Assembly (NCBI GenBank): GCA_040219135.1
Contig: JAVJTA010000003.1
Span: 434,001 to 498,000 of the forward strand
Length of the DNA stretch: 64,000 bases
Reading direction: 5' to 3'
Origin: UBA7803 sp040219135
GTDB lineage: Bacteria; Pseudomonadota; Gammaproteobacteria; Pseudomonadales; Azotimanducaceae
Shown here: piece by piece, positions 16,508 to 24,596 of the stretch
Layout: every line of letters starts with the position of its first letter
Position numbering within the stretch: the first letter of the stretch is position 1
Made by a program: the position numbers and the translations under genes
The notes under the pieces: model-generated
Told to the model about the DNA's origin: nothing
The model's input: only the letters and a program-made list of their open reading frames with translations
Databases searched by the model: none

Positions 16508-17296
16508 ATGATCGAATCGCCCACGGACAAGCTGCTGGTGGAACGCCGTGACCACACGGTGCTCATCACCATCAACGTGCCGCCCGCCAACACCTGGGAT
16601 CAGGAGAACCTGAACGGGCTCAAGGATCTGGTGGCCCAGTGCGAGGCGGACCGGGACGTGTACGCGCTGGTGATCACCGGTTCGGGGGAGAAGTTCTTCT
16701 CCGCTGGTGCGGATCTGAAGCTGTTCGCGTCGGGTGACAAAGGCGTGGCGGCTACCATGGCGATGGCGTTCGGTTCCGCATTCGAGACCCTGGCGGGATT
16801 CCGCGGTGTGTCGATCGCCGCGATCAACGGCTACGCCATGGGCGGGGGGCTCGAGTGCGCTCTGGCCTGCGATATCCGGGTTGCCGAGGGCCATGCGCAG
16901 CTCGCGCTGCCGGAGGCGACGGTGGGTCTGCTGCCGTGCGGCGGCGGCACCCAGAATCTCTCCTGGATGGTGGGGGAGGGCTGGGCGAAGCGCATGATTC
17001 TCTGCGGCGAGCGGGTGGATGCCGCGACGGCAGCCCGGATCGGTCTGGTCGAAGAGGTGGTGGACTCCGGCAAGGCGCTGGAGACCGCGCTGGCCCTCGC
17101 CGAGCGGGTCGCGCGGCAGAGCCCGCCGGCGGTGGCCTACTGCAAGTCGCTGATTCAGTCGGCGCGCGGCGGCAACATCGAGGCGGCCTACGCCACCGAG
17201 CGGGAATCCTTCGTGCGCCTGTTCGACACCGAGGACCAGACCGAAGGCGTCATCGCGTTTCTCGAGAAGCGTCCGGCGACCTGGGTCAATGGGTGA
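16508..17296 (+). CDS. Enoyl-CoA hydratase/isomerase (crotonase) family protein
   Basis: 262 residues. The crotonase fold shows the oxyanion-hole segments GEKFFSAGADLKLFA and NGYAMGGGLECALACD; the catalytic Glu region is ALPEATVGLLPCGGGTQ. In this operon it is followed by a 3-hydroxyisobutyryl-CoA hydrolase and 3-hydroxyisobutyrate dehydrogenase, so hydration of methacrylyl-CoA in valine breakdown is the likely reaction. Fatty-acid beta-oxidation cannot be excluded from sequence. Start ATG 16508 follows AGGAGACCCGCGCC; the frame is open 63 nt further upstream. Confidence 0.88.
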   Translation: MIESPTDKLLVERRDHTVLITINVPPANTWDQENLNGLKDLVAQCEADRDVYALVITGSGEKFFSAGADLKLFASGDKGVAATMAMAFGSAFETLAGFRGVSIAAINGYAMGGGLECALACDIRVAEGHAQLALPEATVGLLPCGGGTQNLSWMVGEGWAKRMILCGERVDAATAARIGLVEEVVDSGKALETALALAERVARQSPPAVAYCKSLIQSARGGNIEAAYATERESFVRLFDTEDQTEGVIAFLEKRPATWVNG

Positions 17297-17330
17297 GGGG
17301 CAACGAGGGTCAACGGATGAGGGTGCGTCG

Positions 17331-18467
17331 ATGAACCGGCCCATCAACGATGCGGATGCTCCGCTGCTGCTGTTCGAGCATGCGACCGCTTCGGACCATG
17401 TGCTGGCGGAGGCTCGCCTCAACGCCGAATCCACGCTCAATGCTCTGAGCCTGCCGATGATCGACATCCTGTACCCGGCGCTGGCGCGCTGGCACGCGGA
17501 TCCGAAGGTCGGCGCGGTGCTGCTGACGGGATCCGGCGATCGTGCGTTCAGTGCGGGTGGTGACATTCAGGCGCTCTACCGCGCCATGGCGCGCAATCGC
17601 GCGGAAGGCGCAGAGGTCGACGACTATCCGTTCCGCTTTTTCGAGGCCGAGTACCGGCTCGACTATCGTCTGCACACCTTCGACAAGCCCGTGATCAGCG
17701 TCGGCCACGGCGTGGTGATGGGCGGCGGGTTGGGCGTCTACTCCGGCGCGCGCTACCGGGTGGTCACGGAAAAGTCGCGGATCGCCATGCCTGAGGTCAC
17801 CATCGGGCTGTTTCCCGATGCCGGCGCCACCTGGCTGCTGAGCCACATGCCGAGCCACGCGGCGACGTTTCTCGCCATGACCGGCGCGCACATGAATGCA
17901 GCCGACGTTCTGGCTCTCGGCGTGGCCGACTACAGCGTTGCGGCCGCGCGGCGGGGCGCTGTCTGCGACGCCCTGCTGGAACTGCCCTGGACCGGTGGCG
18001 CCGACGACCACGGGCGCGTCCGCGCCTGTCTCGAAGGGCTGCCGGCCGCCCCCCTGCCGGTGCCGCAGTGCGACGCCGTTCCGGAGGACCTGACCGCCGA
18101 CGGCCGCGTGCTCGACGCGGTGGGGCGGGTGCGCGGTCTTGCCGGGCGCAGCGACTGGATCGATGGTGGCATCAAGGCCATGAACCGTGGCTGTCCCGCC
18201 TCCGTGGGGATCATCGTGCAGCAGCTGCAGCGCGCCCGGGACATGACGCTGGCCGACACCTTCCGCATGGAGATGGTGGTGGCTACCCATTGCGCCCGGC
18301 ATCCCGACTTCGCGGAAGGTGTGCGGGCGCTGATCATCGACAAGGACAACCGGCCGCAGTGGCGCTTCCCGACGCTCGAGGCGCTACCCGAGGCCTACGT
18401 GGCGGAGCACTTCGAGCCGCCGTGGCCACACAACCCGCTGGACGATCTGGAGGAGGACGCAACATGA
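17331..18467 (+). CDS. 3-hydroxyisobutyryl-CoA hydrolase-type enoyl-CoA hydratase family protein
   Basis: 378 residues, about 110 longer than a plain crotonase, as in the HIBCH family. It would release 3-hydroxyisobutyrate from its CoA ester in valine catabolism. Visible: RAFSAGGDIQALY, GHGVVMGGGLGVYSGARYRV, and MPEVTIGLFPDAGATWLLS, the family signature around the catalytic Glu/Asp; the C-terminal extension has CPASVGIIVQQLQRARDMTL and DKDNRPQWRFPTLEAL. ATG 17331 is chosen over the in-frame upstream ATG at 17289 because the family starts here. The stop overlaps the mmsB start as ATGA. Confidence 0.9.
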   Translation: MNRPINDADAPLLLFEHATASDHVLAEARLNAESTLNALSLPMIDILYPALARWHADPKVGAVLLTGSGDRAFSAGGDIQALYRAMARNRAEGAEVDDYPFRFFEAEYRLDYRLHTFDKPVISVGHGVVMGGGLGVYSGARYRVVTEKSRIAMPEVTIGLFPDAGATWLLSHMPSHAATFLAMTGAHMNAADVLALGVADYSVAAARRGAVCDALLELPWTGGADDHGRVRACLEGLPAAPLPVPQCDAVPEDLTADGRVLDAVGRVRGLAGRSDWIDGGIKAMNRGCPASVGIIVQQLQRARDMTLADTFRMEMVVATHCARHPDFAEGVRALIIDKDNRPQWRFPTLEALPEAYVAEHFEPPWPHNPLDDLEEDAT

Positions 18468-19357
18468 GTCGAATAGGCTTCGTCGGGCTCGGCAACATGG
18501 GCGGGCCGATGGCACGCAACCTGCTGGGCGCCGGCCACAGCGTGAAGATCTTCGATCTGGTGTCTGACGCGATTGCGGCGGTGAAAGGCGGTGTGGCGCA
18601 GGACAGCGCCGGTGCATGCGCCAAGGACGTGGAGTGCTTCATCAGCATGCTGCCGGCGGGACGCCACGTCCGCGGTCTCTATCTCGGCGACGACGGGGTC
18701 ATCGCCCACGCTGCGCCCGGCACGCTGCTCGTCGACTGCAGTACCATCGATCCGGAGACCTCGCGGGTGGTTGCGGCCGCCGCGGCCGAACGCGGCCTCG
18801 ACATGCTCGACGCGCCGGTGTCCGGAGGCACCGCGGGCGCCGAGGCGGGAACCCTGACGTTCATGGTCGGCGGGGCTCCCGGCGCGGTGGAGCGGGCACG
18901 ACCGGTGCTCGATGCCATGGCGAAGAACGTCTTCCACGCCGGCGACTCGGGCGCGGGCCAGACCGCCAAAGTCTGCAACAACATGCTCCTCGCCGTGCTC
19001 ATGGCCGGCACCGCGGAGGCCCTGGCGCTGGGTACGGATAACGGTCTGGACCCGGCCGTGCTCTCGGAAATCATGAAGCAGTCTTCGGGCGGCAACTGGT
19101 CCCTGAACGTGTACAACCCGTATCCCGGCGTCATGGACGGGGTGCCGGCAGCGCGCGGCTACCAGGGCGGGTTCCTGGTGGATCTGATGAGCAAGGATCT
19201 CGGCCTTGCCATGGAGGCCGCTCAGGCGTCGCGCAGTTCGGTGCCGATGGGCGCGCTGGCGAAGAACCTGTTCGCCCTGCACGAGCAGATCAACACGGCA
19301 GGGCGCCTGGACTTCTCCAGCATCCAGTGGTTGTTCAAGCCGGAACTGAAGCGCTAG
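18464..19357 (+). CDS. mmsB: 3-hydroxyisobutyrate dehydrogenase
   Basis: 297 residues. NAD-dependent oxidation of 3-hydroxyisobutyrate to methylmalonate semialdehyde. The N-terminal Rossmann motif is GFVGLGNMGGPMARNLL; DAPVSGGTAGAEAGTLTFMV is the substrate-binding signature, and the catalytic Lys is in GAGQTAKVCNNMLLA. The C-terminal helical domain includes KDLGLAMEAAQ. ATG overlaps the preceding stop (ATGA) and follows AGGAGGACGC, so it is tightly coupled. The expected mmsA (semialdehyde dehydrogenase) is not in the window. Confidence 0.95.
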   Translation: MSRIGFVGLGNMGGPMARNLLGAGHSVKIFDLVSDAIAAVKGGVAQDSAGACAKDVECFISMLPAGRHVRGLYLGDDGVIAHAAPGTLLVDCSTIDPETSRVVAAAAAERGLDMLDAPVSGGTAGAEAGTLTFMVGGAPGAVERARPVLDAMAKNVFHAGDSGAGQTAKVCNNMLLAVLMAGTAEALALGTDNGLDPAVLSEIMKQSSGGNWSLNVYNPYPGVMDGVPAARGYQGGFLVDLMSKDLGLAMEAAQASRSSVPMGALAKNLFALHEQINTAGRLDFSSIQWLFKPELKR

Positions 19358-19367
19358 CTTCCCTGGT

Positions 19368-19381
19368 GGGCCGAGGGGCCC
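19368..19381. terminator. Small hairpin between convergent mmsB and HDOD gene
   Basis: GGGCC-GAGG-GGCCC (5-bp stem) lies in the 29-nt gap between the convergent stop codons at 19357 and 19387. There is no T-run on either strand, so any terminator function is tentative. Confidence 0.3.
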
Positions 19382-19386
19382 CGGGA

Positions 19387-20229
19387 TCAGGCGGCAAACG
19401 CCGAGGTCGCGGCGGCCAGGTCTTCCTGCAGCTCAGCCAGATCGGCCGACTCCGGGCTCGGATCCAGCCCCAGGTTCCTGAATGCCTGAATTCCAGACCA
19501 GTCGATCTGTGCGAAGGGATGCCGGGTGCCCCGCAATGAGTACAGGTTCGCCACCATGACCACGTCGGCGTAGTCGGCGCCGGGCGCGGTGCGTCCGAAG
19601 TTCGTGTACTGAGAGGGGACGAGGGCAACTTCCTCGGGAAAGTCCCAGCTCTGCAGGATCATGGTACCGAGGCTCGGGTGGATGCTGTCGATCACCTGGT
19701 CCAGGGTCATGCTGTTGGAGAGCAGGTCCGGATGGTCCTCGGCCCAGGACAGAATCGGCAGCACGCCGATCACATGGGTCAGACCCGCCAGAGATGCTTC
19801 GTCCGGCCGCAGCCTGCTGAAGTTCCTGGCCAGGACGGCGCTGACTCCGGCAACGGCGCTGGCGTGGGCCCAGACCTGTCGGAGCTTGCGATCGACCAGC
19901 TCGGAGGTTGCCTGGAACAGCTGCTGCATGGCGATGCCGGATGCCAGGTTGGCGGCGAAGTCGACGCCCATCCGGCTGATCGCCATGTTCAGATCTTCGA
20001 TGGTCTGGGCGCCGCGGTACAGGGGGGAGTTGGCGACCTTGATCATGCGCCCGGAAATGCTCGGGTCCTCGCCGATCACCCGGCCCAGCGATTGCGCCGA
20101 GACGTTCGGGTCGTCCGCGGCGTCGCGCACCCGCAGAGCCACCTCGGGCAGGGTCGGCAGCTCGAGCTGGTCGCTCTTGACGGCACCGGTCAGCTCGTCA
20201 CGGATCTTATCGGCCAGGTTGGTAGCCAT
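19387..20229 (-). CDS. HDOD domain-containing protein
   Basis: 280 residues. The HDOD domain spans about residues 20-220 (LPTLPEVALRVRDAADDPNVSAQSLGRVIGEDPSISGRMIKVANSPLY in three blocks, ISRMGVDFAANLASG, and the later AGLTHVIGVLPI region). HDOD proteins are catalytically dead relatives of HD phosphohydrolases that act in signalling and stress regulation; no GGDEF, EAL or receiver domain is attached here. The ATG at 20229 is used because the open frame upstream to 20424 covers ygfZ. It lies 46 nt downstream of ygfZ on the same strand. Confidence 0.88.
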   Translation of the reverse strand: MATNLADKIRDELTGAVKSDQLELPTLPEVALRVRDAADDPNVSAQSLGRVIGEDPSISGRMIKVANSPLYRGAQTIEDLNMAISRMGVDFAANLASGIAMQQLFQATSELVDRKLRQVWAHASAVAGVSAVLARNFSRLRPDEASLAGLTHVIGVLPILSWAEDHPDLLSNSMTLDQVIDSIHPSLGTMILQSWDFPEEVALVPSQYTNFGRTAPGADYADVVMVANLYSLRGTRHPFAQIDWSGIQAFRNLGLDPSPESADLAELQEDLAAATSAFAA

Positions 20230-20275
20230 GCGCGCGTGAATTCCTCGGTGGCAGATACGCGGAGTATAGACACGC

Positions 20276-21175
20276 TCATGGGTCCAGGCTGAGATCCACA
20301 TCTCCCTGTCGCAGGTCGCCGGGCGCGTCGCGGGACAACACGGCGAGGAGCAGTCCGGAGCCATCGGTCGCCGTCTGCACGACCACGCCCTGGGTCCTGC
20401 CGGCGCGATCATTGATCTCGGCACCGGGCACCGGGTGGGCGCTGCCGCGCCAGCCGAGGCGGGCGAGCCGGCGTTTCACCTGCCCCCGGTGCTGAGCTCT
20501 TGCGACCACTTCCTGGCCGAGGTAGCAGCCCTTTTCGAAGTTGATCGCGCCCAGCGCCTGCAGGTCGAGCATCTGTGGCAGAAAGGTTTCGGAGACCGCG
20601 GTCGACACCAGCGGGATGCGGTCGGCGGTGAGGGAGGCGTGCCAGGTGGCCGCGTCGATGTGTGAGTGCCCGTCCCAGAGTGTGATCGCCTGGTCCAGAG
20701 TCGACACCAGGTCGAGTCGGCGCCGTGGATCCATGATCAGCGCTCCGTCCGGTTCGTCTGCTGCGTCTGTCCCGGCGGCATCCAGGGTGCCGAATACCAG
20801 GACGCTGTCGCGTAGATCCGTCAGCGCGCTGCGCGAGAACTTCAGGTAAGCCTCGAGAAAACTCTGCAGCCGCTCGACCAGGCTCTGGTGCAGGATCAGG
20901 GCGATTGCCTGAGCGCCCTCGGAATCCTCCGGCAGCGGTACGCACCAGCCGTTCATCACCACCCGCCCCTTGAGATTGCACAGCGCGGTGGGGGTGAGCC
21001 GCCCGGCGCCGAGATCGTCGGTATCGCAGGTGAGGTAGCCCTGCAGGAACTTGCGCACGTCGCTCCCGGAAAAGCGCACGGCGGCAAGCTCCGGCAGATA
21101 GGCGATCCCGGCCGCCCCGCTGCCGGCGCTGGCGTCAGCGCCCTGCAGATATCGCTCCCAGTCCTGGTGCATCAT
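20276..21175 (-). CDS. ygfZ: Folate-binding protein YgfZ (iron-sulfur/tRNA modification factor)
   Basis: 299 residues, GcvT-like fold. The family signature K-G-C-Y-x-G-Q-E is intact in NFEKGCYLGQEVVARAQHRG (the Cys is essential in E. coli YgfZ), with FSGSDVRKFLQGYLTCD near the N-terminus. It supports Fe-S enzymes such as the tRNA methylthiotransferase MiaB. Two adjacent Met codons (21175 and 21172) could start it. Divergent from sdhE-ygfX, the same arrangement as in E. coli. Confidence 0.93.
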   Translation of the reverse strand: MMHQDWERYLQGADASAGSGAAGIAYLPELAAVRFSGSDVRKFLQGYLTCDTDDLGAGRLTPTALCNLKGRVVMNGWCVPLPEDSEGAQAIALILHQSLVERLQSFLEAYLKFSRSALTDLRDSVLVFGTLDAAGTDAADEPDGALIMDPRRRLDLVSTLDQAITLWDGHSHIDAATWHASLTADRIPLVSTAVSETFLPQMLDLQALGAINFEKGCYLGQEVVARAQHRGQVKRRLARLGWRGSAHPVPGAEINDRAGRTQGVVVQTATDGSGLLLAVLSRDAPGDLRQGDVDLSLDP

Positions 21176-21306
21176 GGCTCTAGAAAGTACCGCTTGAATC
21201 GCTGCACAATTGTCACGCGCCGAATCCGGGCTGTCGAGGCGCTGGCGGTTGCGATCGCCTGACGAGGCCCCGTTGCAGCTCATCGGCTCAGGACGATCAA
21301 CCCACC

Positions 21307-21573
21307 ATGACCGATTCCGCACCCCGGCAGATTACCGACGGACGCCTGCGCTGGCGCAGCCGGCGCGGCATGCTGGAGCTGGAGCTGGCACTGCAGCCCT
21401 TTGTCGAGCGCTGTCTGCTGAACCTCACCGCGGCCGACAGAGAGCGCTTCGCGCGGTTGCTCGAGCACGACGACTGGGACATCTTCGAATGGCTTCAGGG
21501 GCGTGAGCCGGTGCCGGATCCAGATCTCGTCGAGCTGATCGCAGAAATTCGCGCCGCCCACGGCGGCTTTTAG
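21307..21573 (+). CDS. sdhE: FAD assembly factor SdhE (YgfY/CptB family)
   Basis: 88 residues. Promotes covalent FAD attachment to succinate dehydrogenase and fumarate reductase flavoproteins. The RGxxELD-type motif appears as RRGMLELEL, so the usual Asp is not at its normal place; WDIFEWLQGREPVPDP is the conserved C-terminal half. The ATG at 21307 has only a weak AGGA upstream. It runs directly into ygfX. Confidence 0.92.
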   Translation: MTDSAPRQITDGRLRWRSRRGMLELELALQPFVERCLLNLTAADRERFARLLEHDDWDIFEWLQGREPVPDPDLVELIAEIRAAHGGF

Positions 21574-21579
21574 GCCCCG

Positions 21580-21960
21580 GTGGGCGTTGCCTGCGGCGAC
21601 GAGAAAGCCGCCGCGGCCGCGCCAGCCGTCGTGAGGCTTGCCCGGCACGCGGGTCGTCTGCGCGACCGGCGCCATCGCTGGCTGTCGGTGGCGGTCGGTG
21701 GCGTCGGCTGGCTCTGGTTCGGTGCCTCGGGCGCACTGCCGCTGCTGCTCTGGTGGTGGCTGCGCGGGGGGGATGCGACGGTCGCCGACGACGCCTGCTG
21801 CATCGATCTCGGGCAGGTGCGTAGCGCCAGATTGGGGCGCTGGCGAACGTGCATTCACTTCGGCGCCGGGCCGGCGCTCGAGATTTTCCACGATGAAGTC
21901 GACCCGCCGCAGCTCGCTCGCCTGCGCCGCGAGCTCAAGCGTCAGCTCGCGACGGGCTGA
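21580..21960 (+). CDS. YgfX-like membrane protein
   Basis: 126 residues from GTG 21580, six bases after the sdhE stop. Two short hydrophobic segments (LSVAVGGVGWLWFG and ALPLLLWWWLRGG) form a membrane hairpin near residues 35-62, followed by a cytoplasmic beta-rich tail (GRWRTCIHFGAG, ALEIFHDEVDP) as in YgfX/CptA. In enterics YgfX partners SdhE and has been called a membrane toxin; the alternate view is a role in flavinylation. Similarity is weak and the call rests partly on position. The 3' end overlaps nadB on the other strand by 19 nt. Confidence 0.6.
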   Translation: MGVACGDEKAAAAAPAVVRLARHAGRLRDRRHRWLSVAVGGVGWLWFGASGALPLLLWWWLRGGDATVADDACCIDLGQVRSARLGRWRTCIHFGAGPALEIFHDEVDPPQLARLRRELKRQLATG

Positions 21961-23561
21961 AGCACGTCGAGGCGGTCCGAGAACCCCGGGAAAAGGATCG
22001 TGTCTTCGGATCGCGGCAGGCTGTCGGGATGATCGAGGTTGTAGTGCAGGCCACGGCTCTCCTGGCGTGACAGCGCCGAACGCACGATCAGCTCGGCGAC
22101 GTGTACGAGGTTGCGCAGTTCGATCAGGTCGTTGCTCACGCGGTAGTGGCTGTAGTACTCGTGGATCTCCTGCTTCAGCAGGTCGAGACGCCGCTGGGCC
22201 CGCTGCAGCCGTTTGTCGGTGCGCACGATGCCCACGTAGTCCCACATGAACCGGCGCAGTTCCTCCCAGTTGTGGGCGATCACCACGTCCTCGTCGGAAT
22301 CGGTGACCTGGCTTTCGTCCCAGTGCGGGGCGGTGACCTCTGGAAACGGTTCCGTGAGGCGTTCGAGAATGTGGTCACTGGCCGCCCGGGCGTACACCAG
22401 GCACTCGAGCAGCGAGTTGCTGGCCAGCCGGTTGGCTCCGTGCAGACCCGTGCAGCTGACCTCGCCGATCGCGTACAGGCCGGGCACGTCGGAAACGCCG
22501 CTCTGGTCGACCAGCACGCCGCCGCAGGTGTAGTGAGCGGCCGGGACCACCGGGATGGGGTCGCGGCTCATGTCGATGCCGAAGTCCAGGCAGCGCCGGG
22601 CGATGGTCGGGAAGTGGCTGTCGATCAACGATTTCGGCCGGTGGCTGATATCCAGATACACGCAGTCGGCGCCGGTCCGCTTCATCTCGTGGTCGATGGC
22701 CCGGGCAACGATGTCGCGGGGCGCGAGCTCGAGGCGGTCGTCGAAGCGGCTCATGAACCGGTCGCCATCGGGCAGGGTGAGGATGCCGCCCTCGCCGCGC
22801 ACCGCCTCGGAGATCAGGAACGATTTGGCGTGGGGGTGGAACAGACAGGTCGGGTGGAACTGGTTGAACTCCATGTTGGCGATCCGGCAGCCGGCGCGCC
22901 AGGCCATGGCGATGCCGTCGCCGGTGGAGCTGTCGGGGTTGCTGGTGTACAGGTAGACCTTGCTGGCGCCGCCCGTGGCCAGGATGACGTACCGGGCCTG
23001 AAACACCTCCACGTGGCCGCTCGAGCGGTTGAGCACGTAGGCGCCGGCGCAGCGATTCGGGTGCCGGCCGAATTTCGACAGATTGATCAGATCGATGGCG
23101 ACCCGGTCCCGCATCAGTTCGATGCGCGGGTGGTCGAGAACCCGGCGGGTGAGGGTTTCGATGATGGCCCGGCCGGTGGCGTCGGCGACGTGAAGGATGC
23201 GGCGGAACGAGTGCCCGCCCTCCCGGGTCAGATGGAAATGGTTGTCTTCAGAGTCGAAATTCACGCCCCAGCGCACGAGGTCGTCGATGCTTTCCGCCGC
23301 GCCTTCGACGATCTGGCGTACCACGGCCGGGTCGCAGAGCCCGGCGCCGGCCACCAGGGTGTCTTCGATGTGTGATTCGACGCTGTCCTCCGGATCGGTA
23401 ACCGAGGCGATGCCGCCCTGGGCCCAGGTCGAGGAGGCGGTGTCCAGGTCGCCCTTGCAGAGGACGGTCACCCGGGCGTGGGGTGCCAGGCGCAGCGCCG
23501 CCGACAGGCCGGCGGCACCGCCGCCGATGATGAGGATGTCCGTGGAAAAGCGCTGGTTCAT
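21942..23561 (-). CDS. nadB: L-aspartate oxidase
   Basis: 539 residues (E. coli 540). FAD enzyme making iminoaspartate for quinolinate and NAD. Dinucleotide-binding ILIIGGGAAGLSAALRL at the N-terminus; the active-site region STWAQGGIASV, HTREGGHS-like LTREGGHSFRR, and GLHGANRLASNSLLEC are all present; the C-terminal helical domain ends at DVLQPVAS. ATG 23561 gives the family N-terminus; the much longer open frame to 24497 runs antisense through rpoE and is not coding. Divergent from rpoE. Confidence 0.96.
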   Translation of the reverse strand: MNQRFSTDILIIGGGAAGLSAALRLAPHARVTVLCKGDLDTASSTWAQGGIASVTDPEDSVESHIEDTLVAGAGLCDPAVVRQIVEGAAESIDDLVRWGVNFDSEDNHFHLTREGGHSFRRILHVADATGRAIIETLTRRVLDHPRIELMRDRVAIDLINLSKFGRHPNRCAGAYVLNRSSGHVEVFQARYVILATGGASKVYLYTSNPDSSTGDGIAMAWRAGCRIANMEFNQFHPTCLFHPHAKSFLISEAVRGEGGILTLPDGDRFMSRFDDRLELAPRDIVARAIDHEMKRTGADCVYLDISHRPKSLIDSHFPTIARRCLDFGIDMSRDPIPVVPAAHYTCGGVLVDQSGVSDVPGLYAIGEVSCTGLHGANRLASNSLLECLVYARAASDHILERLTEPFPEVTAPHWDESQVTDSDEDVVIAHNWEELRRFMWDYVGIVRTDKRLQRAQRRLDLLKQEIHEYYSHYRVSNDLIELRNLVHVAELIVRSALSRQESRGLHYNLDHPDSLPRSEDTILFPGFSDRLDVLQPVAS

Positions 23562-23657
23562 GCCGGGTCCCGCTGTCTGGAAGGCGCGCATGCTGCCTGG
23601 GTGGAGCGCCCGGTGCTCCTGCCGGGGCCCGCATGCAGAACGGTTTCTAGTATAAAC

Positions 23658-24290
23658 ATGAGCTTGCCGGCAGAATATCAGGCCAATCTTCGGACAGCGA
23701 CGGGGCGGGTGGCCAAGGAGACCGACAAAGAACTGGTTCGCAGAGTACAGAGTGGGGACCGGCGCGCCTTCGATCTGCTGTTCAGCCGCTACCAGCACAA
23801 GATCGTCAATCTCGTGGGCCGCTATCTGCGCGACCCGGAAGACGTCCAGGACGTGGTGCAGGAGGCCTTCATCAAGGCGTTCCGGGCGTTGCCGCGCTTT
23901 CGCGGCGAGAGCGCCTTCTACACCTGGCTCTACCGCATTGCCATCAACACGGCCAAGAATCACATCGTCGCGCGCAGCCGGCGGCCGCCGGGGGTGGACG
24001 TGGAGATTGAGGACGCCGAGCACTTCGATGGCGCCGACGCGCTGCGCGACGTCGAGAACCCCGAGGCGGAGCTGGCCCGCGATCAGCTGTCGGCGGAGAT
24101 CAATGCCGCCATCGCCGATCTGCCGGACGACCTGCGCAGCGCGGTAACGTTGCGGGAATTCGACGGTCTCACCTACGAGCAGATAGCGGATATCATGGAG
24201 TGCCCGGTGGGCACGGTGCGTTCGCGGATCTTCCGAGCGCGGGAAGCGATCGATAAGCGCATCGCGCCGCTGCTGGACAGGCAACGTTGA
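23658..24290 (+). CDS. rpoE: RNA polymerase sigma-E factor (RpoE/AlgU)
   Basis: 210 residues. ECF sigma factor for envelope stress. Region 2 contains DLLFSRYQHKIVNLVGRYLRD, DVQDVVQEAFIKAFRAL and the -10 recognition YTWLYRIAINTAKN; region 4 has LREFDGLTYEQIADIMECPVGTVRSRIFRAREAI. About 17 residues longer at the N-terminus than E. coli RpoE; an in-frame GTG at 23709 (VAKETDKELV) matches the usual start, so the true start is uncertain. A TATAAA at 23651-23656 just before the ATG could favour the later start. First gene of the rseABC-mucD operon. Confidence 0.95.
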   Translation: MSLPAEYQANLRTATGRVAKETDKELVRRVQSGDRRAFDLLFSRYQHKIVNLVGRYLRDPEDVQDVVQEAFIKAFRALPRFRGESAFYTWLYRIAINTAKNHIVARSRRPPGVDVEIEDAEHFDGADALRDVENPEAELARDQLSAEINAAIADLPDDLRSAVTLREFDGLTYEQIADIMECPVGTVRSRIFRAREAIDKRIAPLLDRQR

Positions 24291-24596
24291 GGGGTGTTGC
24301 TGGAACCGGGTTTGTCCGACACGATCCCGGCGGGGAGCGCGGTGCATCGCCGGCACCGCACAGAAGCTAGCCTTATGGGACATGCCGTTGCGGACGGGTG
24401 GTCGTTGCCGGGAACTTCCCGGGCAAATGCTGGCCTCAGTAGGACGTGAGCCGTACGCAGATGCAGAAGTCTGGTGGAGAACTCGCGGGGAGATCACGCG
24501 TAGAGCGTTCTGGTCGGCGTTCTACCGGGCGTTCTACCGGGCGTTGTGGTGGGCGTCCTGGTGGGCGTCCTGGTGGAGAGGAACAGGAACAGGATC
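24291..24596 (+). other. rpoE-rseA spacer (306 nt) with tandem array
   Basis: Unusually long gap for a sigma-E operon. It contains six 12-bp tandem units (24505-24576) immediately before the rseA ribosome-binding site, and an open frame 24382-24600 (72 residues, Trp-rich tetrapeptide repeats at its end) whose stop overlaps the rseA start as ATGA. No family is recognised for that frame and coding is doubtful. Confidence 0.5.
24505..24576 (+). repeat. 12-bp tandem array upstream of rseA (6 units)
   Basis: Units: GCGTTCTGGTCG, GCGTTCTACCGG twice, GCGTTGTGGTGG, GCGTCCTGGTGG twice. The unit length is a multiple of three, so all frames stay open across the array. It ends 20 nt before the rseA ATG. 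Confidence 0.9.

Noticed and set aside
22101..23375. 424-codon open frame opposite nadB
   Set aside because: Shadow frame; nadB is complete with its conserved motifs.
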